Positions 25,611-34,498 of a DNA stretch of 37,232 bases are shown here, piece after piece. The stretch is taken from contig DDVC01000129.1 of NCBI GenBank assembly GCA_002345145.1, forward strand, positions 1-37,232. The letters run 5' to 3'. The notes beneath the pieces are model-generated. The model was not told the origin of the DNA, did not search any database, and saw only the letters and a program-made list of their open reading frames with translations. Position numbers and translations under genes: made by a program. Origin of the DNA: Bacteroidetes bacterium UBA2322. GTDB lineage: Bacteria > Bacteroidota > Bacteroidia > Chitinophagales > UBA2359. Within the stretch, counting starts at the first letter, position 1. Each line of letters opens with the position of its first letter.

Positions 25611-26456
25611 TTACTTAGATTTGTTCATAAAATCGGTAAATGCAGACCAGTAGCCTGCATTGCCCGGTGTAGATTCCCACAAGGCGCGAGTGCCGTGAAT
25701 ACCGGCATCGGGTGGCACATACAAATCTTTTATGCCGGCATTAATTTGGTCAAAAAACAGTTTTGCCTGACCTAATTCTTTTTTAGCAGAGGTAATAAAC
25801 ACAGGTTTATGCAAATTAGGCAAAGCATCTTGCACGTAAGATTCTGAGTCGGTAGTACCGGCAAAATACTCACCCGGGCTAAAAGCTGCCACGGCGCGCA
25901 CCTGTTGGTTTTCGGCGGCTATAACCAGCGCCAGCGAAGCAGAGTAGGAACTGCCTACCAAAATGACGGGCTTATTGTATTGCTTATACATGTAGTCTAT
26001 TGCGGCAATGATGTCTTGTTTAGCATCTATATAGTTTTGCCTTTTACCTGCCTGTTTTGCTTGATTGGCAGTTTCATTTTCAGCGCCCTCAACCATATTT
26101 CCGCCCGACCGCAAATCAACCGCCAAACAGTTAAAACCTAATTGATTGAGGCGGGGCGCAATGTCTTTGTATTCTGCCTTGCTGGAATTGGCTTGATGGC
26201 ATAAAACAACCGGCAATAAATTATCTGCCTGATGATACAAATTAGCGGTAATGGTAAGCCCGTCTGCTGCCTTAAAGGTAACGGGTTGCATACCTTTATT
26301 TAATTTGGCGCTGCCCGCATCATCTTTACCCGAACCGGAGGAGGCATTGCACCCTATGACTAAAAGCAATAAGAAAAGATAAAAAACGGGTAAACCTGCT
26401 ATGCCCGAAAAAGCAAATATACCCGAAGCGGGAAACTTAAAGTTGTTGTTGTTCAT
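25611..26456 (-). CDS. Lipoprotein alpha/beta hydrolase
   Basis: This 281-residue protein has a lipoprotein signal (hydrophobic VFYLFLLLLVIGC, with the lipobox cysteine near residue 36), so it is probably anchored in the inner or outer membrane facing the periplasm. The hydrolase core shows VVLCHQANSS after the first strands, the nucleophile elbow GSSYSAS, VRAVAAFSPG, and a C-terminal HGTRALWE with the likely catalytic His. It resembles dienelactone-hydrolase-type esterases; the substrate is unknown. It lies 21 bp after the PP2C-like gene on the same strand and is likely in its operon. Confidence 0.85.
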   Translation of the reverse strand: MNNNNFKFPASGIFAFSGIAGLPVFYLFLLLLVIGCNASSGSGKDDAGSAKLNKGMQPVTFKAADGLTITANLYHQADNLLPVVLCHQANSSKAEYKDIAPRLNQLGFNCLAVDLRSGGNMVEGAENETANQAKQAGKRQNYIDAKQDIIAAIDYMYKQYNKPVILVGSSYSASLALVIAAENQQVRAVAAFSPGEYFAGTTDSESYVQDALPNLHKPVFITSAKKELGQAKLFFDQINAGIKDLYVPPDAGIHGTRALWESTPGNAGYWSAFTDFMNKSK

Positions 26457-26477
26457 GTATTGTACAAATCAAGTTGG

Positions 26478-28841
26478 TTATCGGTTGCTGATGATGTTTT
26501 GACATTCTTTAGCCTTGCTTGGGGCTTTGGTTTCAAGGGTTTTGACTATTTGTTGTAAAATTTGCAAATCTATGCTGTAAAGGAGGTTGTTTTGTTTAAG
26601 GTGGTCAAAACAAGGTTCGCCGTAGTTTTCAGATTTACAGAGTTTTTCGGCGCGTTTAAGTTTTTTGGCAGAACTGTCCGATTGCATATCGGCAATTTTG
26701 GCATCGCAGGAGCTTATTTTGGCATTGAGGGTTGCGGCATCGGCAGCAGATAGCAGAAGAGCTTCTTTGTATTTAGCCTTAGCAGTGGCATATTCTTCGG
26801 CGGCAAAGGCAGCGTTGGCTTCTTCTACTAATCGGGCGTATTTTTCGGTTTTAGCTTGGGTAGCTTTGGTAGAGGTCTGAATTTTTTCGGCACATTCATC
26901 AAGTCTTGCGCCGGCGTGTTCGTCATTTTGTTTGTATTTAAGGGCTTCGGCATAGTAATTTTTGGCAGATTCATAGTTGCCTTTGTCATAAGCATTATCG
27001 GCTAGGGCAACGGTTTCTTTGTATTTTTTGTTAAAAACAGCCTGTTCGGCGGCGTTAATTTTAGCTTCTAATTCGGGTGTGCGTTTTAGGTTAAGCGCTT
27101 CGGTGTAAAGAGTTTTGGCATTTTCAAAATCGCTGTTCAGCATGGCAGCATCAGCCTGTTTAACCAAATCTGCCATTTTTTGGGTTGTTTCGTCTGCCTT
27201 GTATGTTGGCAGGGTAGAGGTATATATATTATTGGGGTTAGGTTCTTGTTCATACACATCGGCAGGGTCAACAACCACTAATTCCGATGATTGGGTTGCT
27301 GTTAGCAATGCCAACCTATTGGCTTTAAATTCGCCAAGCGAATCCATGCGCATGGCTATTTGCACTGCATCTGAAAGTGAAACTGCGCCGGTATTCAGAA
27401 ACTGATTGCAAAGGTTAATTTGTTCCAATATCTGTTCATTGGTTTGGTCGTAGTAGAGCGCTTCGTAAAAAAGTTGTTTAGCGCTGGCATAGTTTTTAAG
27501 GTTGAGCAGGGTATCTGCTTTTGCCAGCAGTTTGGTTTTTTCGGTGTTAATGGTTTGGTTCAGCACTTCTATTTGTTGTGCGGTAACCGAGTCGGAAGGG
27601 TTAAGCGCTATGAGTTCTATATATTTTGCCCTTGCTTTAAGCCAGTTTTGGGCGTTAAACAGGTTTTCTGCCTGCATGAGCAGCATAGAAATTTGTGCTT
27701 GGGCAAGTTTTTGGCGTACTTCCGGAAAAGCGCTGGTATCGGGCAGTTTTACCAAAAGGGCGTTCTGGAGCAGTTCAATGGCATTTTCGTATTCCTTATT
27801 TTGCAGGTGCGTTTCGGCTTTTGCTAAGTATTTATTAAAAACATCTTCGGGTTTTGAAATCAGATAATTGTAAGCAAAGGCAATGCTTAAAGCCACAAAG
27901 ATGAGGAGCAAAATAACTGCGGCTCTTGCCGGCGTGTTGGCGCTGGAGCTTCCGCCCGAAAACAAGGGTTTTCTATCGGCTGGGGTAGCCGTTTTTTTCT
28001 CTTTGCGCTTTATGATACCACTGGGCAGGTTATCTAATTGCAGGGGTTTGCTGCTTGTATCTGTTGGGGGCAATCCTTTTGCCGCGGCAATTACTGATTC
28101 GGGTATGGTAGTTCCCTCTCTGATTTGCAACAGCAAAAAAGAGAAATCATCGTCCCAGTTTTGGCTACAAAGTTCCTGCATTTTAGCGGCAATAGAGGTA
28201 TTGGTGGCATCAGAGCCATCGCCTTGTGAGAGCAGATATTTTATATTGCGTTGGTCAAATGTTTCATAAATACCTTGGGAGCAAAGCAGGAAATAGTCGT
28301 TGGTTTGGATATTGGTGATAACGGTAACGCTTGCCCAAACCGGTTCTGTACCCGATATGATGCGGGGTTCAACCGATATATTGCGCCCATTTTCGCGCAG
28401 TACAGTCAGGTGGTCTTCGGTTTCGTAAACAATTTGTTTATCACGTACATGGTAGGCTCTAATGTTGCCCACCCAGGCTATGGAAATGGTATCATCGGGA
28501 TTTATATACAGGAGCATGATGCTGCTTCCAATACCTTGTTTAACCGGATTTTCTTGTATATGTTGCCAAAGCTTACGCTCTGCATATCGGAGGGCTTCGT
28601 TTATATATAATTGTCCTACCTTATTTTTTGGGGGATTTACCTTAGTAAAGTATTCATGAAAACATCGCCCAACAACTTGGGCTGCATCATTACCGCGTCG
28701 GGTAGGTCCGTAGCCGTCACAGATGATGAATAATCGAGTGTCGGTGGTAATTTCTTCGGCACTGGGGTAAATAAAATCAAGGTTATCTGCTTGTTTGCTT
28801 GGTTGGCTGAAAAAAAGCGGCTGTTTTATTTTTAACTTCAT
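26478..28841 (-). CDS. PP2C-like phosphatase domain, membrane helix and TPR repeats
   Basis: The product has 787 residues. Residues 1-250 are a PP2C/PPM-type domain: DGYG motif at 42-45, GIGSSIMLLYI, AWVGNIRAYHVR, and the final DDDFSFLLLQI. The motif normally reading SDG is CSQGIYET, so a metal-binding Asp is replaced by Gln and activity may be reduced or lost. One transmembrane helix follows near 306-329 (AVILLLIFVALSIAFAYNYLI). The rest, ~335-787, is a series of TPR-like helical hairpins (KAETHLQNKEYENAIELLQ and several similar units) ending in a Cys-containing segment. The phosphatase is cytosolic and the TPR array is probably periplasmic. It may couple a cytosolic Ser/Thr phospho-signal to periplasmic protein binding. 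No kinase gene is nearby. Confidence 0.85.
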   Translation of the reverse strand: MKLKIKQPLFFSQPSKQADNLDFIYPSAEEITTDTRLFIICDGYGPTRRGNDAAQVVGRCFHEYFTKVNPPKNKVGQLYINEALRYAERKLWQHIQENPVKQGIGSSIMLLYINPDDTISIAWVGNIRAYHVRDKQIVYETEDHLTVLRENGRNISVEPRIISGTEPVWASVTVITNIQTNDYFLLCSQGIYETFDQRNIKYLLSQGDGSDATNTSIAAKMQELCSQNWDDDFSFLLLQIREGTTIPESVIAAAKGLPPTDTSSKPLQLDNLPSGIIKRKEKKTATPADRKPLFSGGSSSANTPARAAVILLLIFVALSIAFAYNYLISKPEDVFNKYLAKAETHLQNKEYENAIELLQNALLVKLPDTSAFPEVRQKLAQAQISMLLMQAENLFNAQNWLKARAKYIELIALNPSDSVTAQQIEVLNQTINTEKTKLLAKADTLLNLKNYASAKQLFYEALYYDQTNEQILEQINLCNQFLNTGAVSLSDAVQIAMRMDSLGEFKANRLALLTATQSSELVVVDPADVYEQEPNPNNIYTSTLPTYKADETTQKMADLVKQADAAMLNSDFENAKTLYTEALNLKRTPELEAKINAAEQAVFNKKYKETVALADNAYDKGNYESAKNYYAEALKYKQNDEHAGARLDECAEKIQTSTKATQAKTEKYARLVEEANAAFAAEEYATAKAKYKEALLLSAADAATLNAKISSCDAKIADMQSDSSAKKLKRAEKLCKSENYGEPCFDHLKQNNLLYSIDLQILQQIVKTLETKAPSKAKECQNIISNR

Positions 28842-28913
28842 AGCAAGTCAGGGTAATTAGGAACAAAAAAGAACCTGAAACCTGTTTTAGACGTAAAAAA
28901 GACATTTAAGCTA

Positions 28914-28946
28914 CAAATGTAGTAAAATAGTTTGAAAGTAGTGCAA
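28914..28946 (-). promoter_or_regulatory. Candidate promoter of the PP2C-TPR operon
   Basis: On the minus strand TTG (28946-28944), 22 bp, then TACATTTG (28921-28914) fits the Bacteroidota pattern. It lies ~75 bp before the start codon. Confidence 0.55.
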
Positions 28947-29002
28947 CAGGTTATTTTGCTCCATAAAAGATTAGGGTTTGCACTGGGCAGTAGGTAAATA
29001 AA

Positions 29003-29030
29003 AAAGGGGCATCGGGAAATGATGCCCCTC
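29003..29030 (-). terminator. Terminator of the Omp28-like gene
   Basis: Arms GGGGCATC (29006-29013) and GATGCCCC (29021-29028) form a perfect 8-bp stem. On the minus strand it is followed by a T run (complement of AAAAA at 29001-29005). It lies about 60 bp past the stop codon of the 29087-31243 gene. Confidence 0.85.
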
Positions 29031-29086
29031 TTTGTTGGGTATTACTTATTTGAAGAGCAAGGTACTTGCGTTCTCAAACAGGTATA

Positions 29087-31243
29087 TTAGTGCAATACTA
29101 CCATTTTTTGAGCGCCTAAGTGAGTACCATTGTCAATTACTTGATAGAAATAAGTGCCGTTGCTTAACTGTGCAGTGTTAATAACTACGCTGTTAGCGCC
29201 GGGGGTAATGGTTTGCTCAAGCACTAATCTGCCTGCCATATCTACTATGCGAACAGTGGCATTGGTAGTAGTAGTGTTCATAACAATGGTAGCCGAGTTG
29301 CCGGCAGGGTTGGGGTAGAGGGTAGTTTTTACCGCTTGGGCATCTTCCAAACCTACTGAGTCGCCAACGGTTACCGTGCCTACTTGGGTGCAACCGGTAG
29401 CATCGGTTACAGATACGGTATAAGTGCCGGGCGCTAAGTTGGTAACAGTAGCGCCGGTTTGACCGGTATTCCATGTGTAAACATAAGGAGGCTGACCATT
29501 AGATGCCGATGCAGAGGCAATACCGTTATTGGCAGAACCGGCGCTGCTTACGCTGTTAAGGGTGAGGTTAAAAGCAGGAACCGAAGTTACTTCAAACACA
29601 TAGGTTTTAAGCAGTTCGTTAGTAGCTACGCTGTAAACGCTGGCGGCGTATATACCGGGGGCTAAGTTGCTTGCTGTGGCGTTGGTGCTGCCGTCTGTCC
29701 ATTGGAAATAAACCAATGCATCAGCGCCGCTGGCAAGTGAAAGGCTGATAGAACCATTGTTAGCTGTGCCACAACTGGGGGTAATGTTAGAAGACAGCAG
29801 GCTAACGGTAGTTGATTCGGCATAGCTGTTGGTGCCGGTAGCGCCATCGGGCTTAAAGCTTTGGAGGATAGATTTATCAACATCATTCTGTATAAAAGCT
29901 ACGGTACGCAGTTGAGCTGCATTAATGTAAGTAGGAATGGTGTAGGTTTGTGTAATGCTGAATGTTTCACCGGCGGCAAGAGCGGGCATAGTAGAACCGC
30001 TTGCACCGGGGAGCATTTTGCGCAATACATTGGGGAAGTCTTTTTCTCCGTTAGAACCGGGGGCGGTAGCATAGGCAACCATAGTTTCTATGAGGGCTAA
30101 GTGCAGTTTGTAAGTACCCGGCACCATATCAACCAAAGAGGTAACGGTAACGGTGATGCTAACCGTATTGGCAGAGGTGAAATTTTCTTCAATAAGAATT
30201 TTGCTGGTGGCAGGAATGTTATACCAACTGTTAATGAGGGCAGTTGATACCATAGTGGGTTGTCCTTTTTGAACACCCTCTATAAATACGCCGGGCACAC
30301 CCGATACGCCGTAGTAATTAACGCGTGCAGTAGGGTCAATGGTGTTTTGGCTATACATGGGGTCGGTACCGGGCCAAGAGGTGTGGTAAGAGATGTGGGC
30401 GTATTTACCAATATTCACTTGTTGGTTCAATATGGCTTGCATACCGGGGTTTTGGGCGGCACAAGGGGGGCAAGAGGCATTGGTAAAATGCTCAATAAGT
30501 ACTTGGCGTTGTCCTAATTCAAAAGCAGCAAATACTGATTTTGAGTTAATGTCGTTATCGGGGTTAAGGTCGGCGCTGCCATCTAAGTTAGAAGCCCATA
30601 CTTCTATAGTGTGCGAGCCAAAATCGGCAAGCCAAGGCAGACTGTGGGTAAAATTGTACTCTCCTCCGGGCGCTATGGTAGCTGTTATGCCTGTTTGGGT
30701 TTGTACAGCGCCGCCATTTACACGGTAGTTAAGGTCAAAACTGCTTACGGTGGTTGTGCCTAAGTTGTAAATGGTACCCGGTATTTGCTTACTGCCTGCC
30801 AAAACATAATTTTGAATAGATATTTGCTTTATGAGAAAATCTTTGGTTTGCGGATTTACGGCAAACAACTTAATTTCTTCATCGCCAAACTCGCCGCCGT
30901 TTAGGAGCGTGGTAGTACCGGCTGTTACGTTATAAAAACCGTTTCCATAACCGCAGCAAATTCCATCGCCAAAAGCATCGTAAATTTCAAACTGTACGGT
31001 AGCAGTATTAGCTACACATGCATTGCTGGTAAAGGTTGTATTGGCAGCAGCATAAGGACCACCGCTTGCCAATGTAGCTCCGGTAGCATAGTTAACCAAT
31101 TTCCAAGTGGTTTCATCGGGATACTGGTCAGTTTTAATAGTAACGGTCAGTTGGGTTTCGCCCGATCCGCACTGTGCCCATACATTGCCCGAAAAAAGGA
31201 CAAAAGCAACCATTAAGGCTGAAAGTTGTAGTATTCGCTTCAT
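29087..31243 (-). CDS. T9SS-exported Omp28-like protein with SprB-like repeat
   Basis: The product has 718 residues. A signal peptide ends near residue 23 (NVWAQ). Next comes a small Cys-containing beta domain (AFGDGICCGYGNGFYNV), then a central Omp28/thioredoxin-like domain with LIEHFTNASCPPC, the redox-type pair being Cys258 and Cys261. Downstream is a SprB-like repeat (PPYVYTWNTGQTGATVTNLA, then GTYTVSVTDATGC). The last ~80 residues are a type A T9SS sorting domain starting with LYPNPAGNSATI and ending KMVVLH. The protein should be secreted across the outer membrane and may stay at the cell surface. The thioredoxin-like domain suggests handling of disulfides or binding of partner proteins. 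It is monocistronic and divergent from another T9SS cargo gene. Confidence 0.9.
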   Translation of the reverse strand: MKRILQLSALMVAFVLFSGNVWAQCGSGETQLTVTIKTDQYPDETTWKLVNYATGATLASGGPYAAANTTFTSNACVANTATVQFEIYDAFGDGICCGYGNGFYNVTAGTTTLLNGGEFGDEEIKLFAVNPQTKDFLIKQISIQNYVLAGSKQIPGTIYNLGTTTVSSFDLNYRVNGGAVQTQTGITATIAPGGEYNFTHSLPWLADFGSHTIEVWASNLDGSADLNPDNDINSKSVFAAFELGQRQVLIEHFTNASCPPCAAQNPGMQAILNQQVNIGKYAHISYHTSWPGTDPMYSQNTIDPTARVNYYGVSGVPGVFIEGVQKGQPTMVSTALINSWYNIPATSKILIEENFTSANTVSITVTVTSLVDMVPGTYKLHLALIETMVAYATAPGSNGEKDFPNVLRKMLPGASGSTMPALAAGETFSITQTYTIPTYINAAQLRTVAFIQNDVDKSILQSFKPDGATGTNSYAESTTVSLLSSNITPSCGTANNGSISLSLASGADALVYFQWTDGSTNATASNLAPGIYAASVYSVATNELLKTYVFEVTSVPAFNLTLNSVSSAGSANNGIASASASNGQPPYVYTWNTGQTGATVTNLAPGTYTVSVTDATGCTQVGTVTVGDSVGLEDAQAVKTTLYPNPAGNSATIVMNTTTTNATVRIVDMAGRLVLEQTITPGANSVVINTAQLSNGTYFYQVIDNGTHLGAQKMVVLH

Positions 31244-31274
31244 TTAAAAAAAATTGGGTGTTGAAAAATTATGA

Positions 31275-31282
31275 CAAAGTTA
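31275..31282 (-). promoter_or_regulatory. Candidate -7 box for the Omp28-like gene
   Basis: The minus strand reads TAACTTTG, matching TAnnTTTG, 32 bp before the start codon. No -33 TTG at the right distance is seen. Confidence 0.35.
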
Positions 31283-31295
31283 AGGGATTATTACT

Positions 31296-31335
31296 TGTGT
31301 AACACATAGTGTAGCTGAATAGACACAATGTGTCT
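31296..31335. promoter_or_regulatory. Two palindromes in a divergent intergenic region
   Basis: TGTGTAACACA (31296-31306) and AGACACAATGTGTCT (31321-31335) are perfect inverted repeats with one-base centres. Their core words are related (TGTGT/ACACA). They lie just upstream of the -7 box of the minus-strand gene and ~170 bp before the plus-strand start, as expected of operator sites. Confidence 0.5.
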
Positions 31336-31503
31336 AATTTGAGACAACTTAATACTACAAACTTGTTTTGCAGGCTAAAATTTTGCAAAATTAGCAGTGA
31401 AACTTTAATTTTGCTCAAAGATACACTAAACTTTTTTACCCAAAACCTTTCTAAGTACAAAATGACAGAAATTTAGCCTAATTTTACACAAAATTTTGGT
31501 CTT

Positions 31504-32217
31504 ATGAAAAATACGTTACTTCTTTTTTTCTTGTTGCTCGCCACTGGCGCTGCTTATGCACAAGGCGGCAGTTTGGTTATGACCCCTTCTCCTGCTAATC
31601 TTATCACCGTTTCGGGTGTTGCTAATGAGTTTGAACTGGTTGCCCATGCTACCTTAATAAACGAAACCAGTCAAAAACTGACCATAACATGGGAACGCAC
31701 CGCTAATAATTTGTTTGGAGCAAACTGGCGCAGTTTAGTATGTGATAACATAACCTGCTGGCCCCCAACAGTTAGCACCAACACTATTATCTTAAACGCA
31801 GGGCAAACTTCTATTTTAGATGTCCACTTTCAGTCTGACGGGGCAACAATAGGACCGGGTTATGGCGAGGTTACGCTCAGTGTAACCGTTGCCGAAAACA
31901 GCGCTTATAACCTAACCGCTACTTACCGGTGCGATGCTTTTACGGTGGGTGTTGCCACTCCTTATAGTAAGGAGTTAAAGTTATACCCCAATCCGGTAAC
32001 GGATAAACTCAATATCCAGTTTAATGACCAAACGAATATCAAATACGTAGAAGTTTACAACCTCATTGGCGCAAAAGTAGCCGAATACTCGGTTTACAAT
32101 GCTTACTATCCTATGATGATAGATGCTGCCACCTTTGAGCCGGGTATGTATTTTCTTTACCTTTATGACCAGCGCCGAAAATTTGTAACGTCTAAACTGT
32201 TTACGGTAACACGGTAA
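31504..32217 (+). CDS. Small secreted protein with T9SS sorting domain
   Basis: This 237-residue protein has a clear signal peptide (LLLFFLLLATGAAYAQ). A single beta-sandwich-like domain follows (about residues 25-150, with a Cys pair in CDNITCW), which resembles Ig-like or CARDB-type folds only loosely. A type A T9SS C-terminal domain of ~75 residues begins with LKLYPNPVTDKLNI and ends in FTVTR. It should be exported to the cell surface or medium. The function of the N-terminal domain is not recognised. The gene is alone and closed by a strong terminator. Confidence 0.85.
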   Translation: MKNTLLLFFLLLATGAAYAQGGSLVMTPSPANLITVSGVANEFELVAHATLINETSQKLTITWERTANNLFGANWRSLVCDNITCWPPTVSTNTIILNAGQTSILDVHFQSDGATIGPGYGEVTLSVTVAENSAYNLTATYRCDAFTVGVATPYSKELKLYPNPVTDKLNIQFNDQTNIKYVEVYNLIGAKVAEYSVYNAYYPMMIDAATFEPGMYFLYLYDQRRKFVTSKLFTVTR

Positions 32218-32250
32218 AACACTACGGAGCTTACAGCCTTCTTTTTACAT

Positions 32251-32296
32251 AAAAAAACTGCCTCAATACCGCAATGGTATGAGGCAGTTTTTTTTT
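32251..32296 (+). terminator. Rho-independent terminator, usable from both strands
   Basis: ACTGCCTCAATACC and GGTATGAGGCAGT pair around a GCAAT loop. An A run on the left and nine or more T's on the right make it effective in both directions. It follows the T9SS gene by ~35 bp and could also end the minus-strand hxlR transcript. Confidence 0.9.
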
Positions 32297-32485
32297 GCCC
32301 TATGTCTGCCATGTTTGGTAACATCACCACTCACTTTTTGTGCTCAAAGTTTTTTGTATATATAAATATATTTCTGCACTTATTTGGGTAGCGCTCTTGT
32401 TAGCGCCGCTATAGATTAAATGCCTTTCTTTTTGGCGCAGCCAACAAATTAGTAGAGGATAACCTTAGCCGGTAGTATTTTGCAT

Positions 32486-32833
32486 TTACTCATGCCCAAT
32501 GCCGTACTCTTGCATTAGCTCCAATCCGTAATTTCGGATAACCACTATAATGGCAATGGCAGATTTGCCCCTTGGCGTTAGGGAGTACTCTACCTTGGGT
32601 GGTACTACGGCATACACATGTCTGCTCACAAAACCTTCCTCTTCTAACTCGCGCAGTTGTGAGGTAAGCATTTTGTGGGTAATGTGCGGTATGTCTTTTT
32701 TAAGCTCGCCATAGCGCATTACCTTGTCTTTTAGTCGCCACAAAATGGGCATTTTCCAAGTGCCACCTATACGGTCCATGGCAAACTCTACGGGGTTGTA
32801 GTATAATTTCTTCTTAAATATAAACTCTGGCAT
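32486..32833 (-). CDS. HxlR-family winged-helix regulator
   Basis: This 115-residue DNA-binding regulator has the family pattern NPVEFAMDRIGGTWKMPILWRL, then RYGELKKDIPHITHKMLTSQLRELEEEGFVSRHVY, and a C-terminal dimer helix. It lacks the conserved N-terminal cysteine of redox- or aldehyde-sensing members; the N-terminus is PEFIFKKKLYYNPVEF, without Cys, so the inducer is unclear. It is divergent from the DJ-1/Hsp31-like gene, which is its probable target, an arrangement common for HxlR regulators. Confidence 0.92.
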   Translation of the reverse strand: MPEFIFKKKLYYNPVEFAMDRIGGTWKMPILWRLKDKVMRYGELKKDIPHITHKMLTSQLRELEEEGFVSRHVYAVVPPKVEYSLTPRGKSAIAIIVVIRNYGLELMQEYGIGHE

Positions 32834-32873
32834 ACTTTCTTAAAGGTGTGTATTATACAAAGGGGTGAGTATA

Positions 32874-32904
32874 TTGGCAAAGGTAGCATTTTGCCGCAAT
32901 TTTG
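32874..32904. promoter_or_regulatory. Overlapping divergent promoters hxlR / DJ-1-like gene
   Basis: On the plus strand TTG (32874-32876), 20 bp, CAATTTTG (32897-32904) serves the DJ-1-like gene. On the minus strand TACCTTTG (32885-32878) serves hxlR. The two overlap, so one bound regulator could control both. Confidence 0.45.
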
Positions 32905-33006
32905 CACCGAAAAAAAATCGGGTTTTGTTTTGGGCAACCAAATCGGAACCAATTTTTAGGCAACAAATCAATTTACACATTACTTAGAACACAAAACAAA
33001 AACAGT

Positions 33007-33771
33007 ATGACTCAGGTAAAAGAAAAAAACGGCTATGTGCATTTTCATGGCGCTCCTGCAAAAGGAAAAATTTTAATGGTAGCCAGTTCGCCTTCGGTAT
33101 CGGCACAAACGGGTTGGCCCATCGGGTTTTGGGCGGCAGAACTTACGCATCCGCTTAGGGTATTTCAGGAAGCAGGTTATGAGGTAGATTTAGTTTCTAC
33201 CGATGGCGGTAAATTAGCAATGGACGGTTACTCTAATCCTACCGATGCCAGTGGATACTCGGCACACGACATTATTTCATTGGGTTACATGCAAAAGCCC
33301 GAATTTAATGCCATGTTGGAAAACACCGCCAAACTCACATCGGTTAATCCCGATAACTATGCGGCAATTTTTTTAGTAGGTGGGCAGGGTCCTATGTACA
33401 CGTTTAAAGACAACGCAGCATTAGAAAAACTGTTTGTGGCATTTTATGAAGCCGGAAAACCCAGCGCTGCCGTATGCCACTCTACCACATTGCTGCTGCA
33501 AGCCCGATTGAGCAACGGCGAACTATTGGTAAAGGGTAAAACATGGACAGGTTTTGCCGATGCCGAAGAAGAGTTTGCCGATAATGCCGTAGGTATGCAA
33601 ATTCAGCCCTACCGCATTGAAACCGAAGCCCGAAAAATGGCTGATACAAATTTTAAAGTGTCTGCTCCTTTTGCCGCTTATGCCATACAAGACGGCAACC
33701 TTATTACTGGGCAACAGCAAAATTCGGGCGCTGCGGCTGCCGAAATGGTGGTAGAACTGCTAAACGGATAA
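33007..33771 (+). CDS. DJ-1/PfpI superfamily protein, Hsp31-like
   Basis: This 254-residue protein has the Hsp31-type N-terminus (KILMVASSPS, then TGWPIGFWAAELTHP with Glu45) and the nucleophile elbow AAVCHST with Cys157-His158. This gives the usual Cys/His/Glu set of glyoxalase III or deglycase-like members. It probably detoxifies methylglyoxal or related electrophiles, or acts as a redox chaperone, in the cytosol. The ATG at 33007 is chosen; the open frame continues upstream to 32902 but contains the promoter. The neighbouring divergent HxlR gene is the likely regulator. Confidence 0.9.
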   Translation: MTQVKEKNGYVHFHGAPAKGKILMVASSPSVSAQTGWPIGFWAAELTHPLRVFQEAGYEVDLVSTDGGKLAMDGYSNPTDASGYSAHDIISLGYMQKPEFNAMLENTAKLTSVNPDNYAAIFLVGGQGPMYTFKDNAALEKLFVAFYEAGKPSAAVCHSTTLLLQARLSNGELLVKGKTWTGFADAEEEFADNAVGMQIQPYRIETEARKMADTNFKVSAPFAAYAIQDGNLITGQQQNSGAAAAEMVVELLNG

Positions 33772-33798
33772 GCCTTTTTTAAACACTATTGCAGTTGT

Positions 33799-34461
33799 AT
33801 GAAAAATCCTGTTGTAGGGTTAGCGGTGGTATTAGCGCTTCTTTGCTGGAGTGGTAATGCCACCGCCCAAATACCCGTTGAAATTTTTACCGGTCATGAA
33901 AAAGCTACGGTGGACGTTATGTTTTTCAGTTTTTTTAAAAATCAATCGGGAAAAAGCTCCCGATGGTTGTTTTTTAACCGAAACCGCGCCGCTGTTGATT
34001 ACCGCATAACCGAAAACACCTACCTACCGCAATTTGGGTTTACCGAAGCCGTTTCCTTTAACCACCCTGCCCTTAAAGGGTTTGCACCCGTAGTGGTAGG
34101 GCAGGCGCTGAGCTGGGGTGTTTACCCAAAAGCAGGTATTCAATATGCCCGACTGACCAAAAATGCTACCTTGTTTACTTGGTTAGTGGCGGAAACCCTC
34201 AAAAATACCGATATTGATTATTTTTTGCTATTTAGATACACGCCGCCCATAATCCAAAAACTGCACTTGTTTACCCAGTTTGAAAGCGTAAATGCTTTGC
34301 CTACTTATACCGGCGGAATATACAATTTTACGCAGCGGCTAAGGCTGGGTCTTAAACTGCACCACTGGCAATTTGGCTTGGGCGCTGATTTTAACCAAAC
34401 CGGTAAACAAAAATTTACCACCACACAAAATGCCGGGCTTTTTTTGCGGTACGAGTTTTAG
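33799..34461 (+). CDS. Probable outer-membrane beta-barrel protein
   Basis: This 220-residue protein has a signal peptide (LAVVLALLCWSGNATAQ). Alternating strands follow, with many aromatic residues and short turns (WLFFNRNRAAVDYRI, LFRYTPPIIQKLHLFTQFE, LRLGLKLHHWQFGLGADF), ending in FLRYEF. A C-terminal Phe after an aromatic-rich strand is typical of beta-barrel outer-membrane proteins. No known family is recognised. It begins 27 bp after the DJ-1-like gene and precedes the bestrophin gene by 37 bp, so all may form one transcript. Confidence 0.7.
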   Translation: MKNPVVGLAVVLALLCWSGNATAQIPVEIFTGHEKATVDVMFFSFFKNQSGKSSRWLFFNRNRAAVDYRITENTYLPQFGFTEAVSFNHPALKGFAPVVVGQALSWGVYPKAGIQYARLTKNATLFTWLVAETLKNTDIDYFLLFRYTPPIIQKLHLFTQFESVNALPTYTGGIYNFTQRLRLGLKLHHWQFGLGADFNQTGKQKFTTTQNAGLFLRYEF

Positions 34462-34498
34462 TATAAGCAAATTTGCTAACCCTTTACCTTTTAATTAC

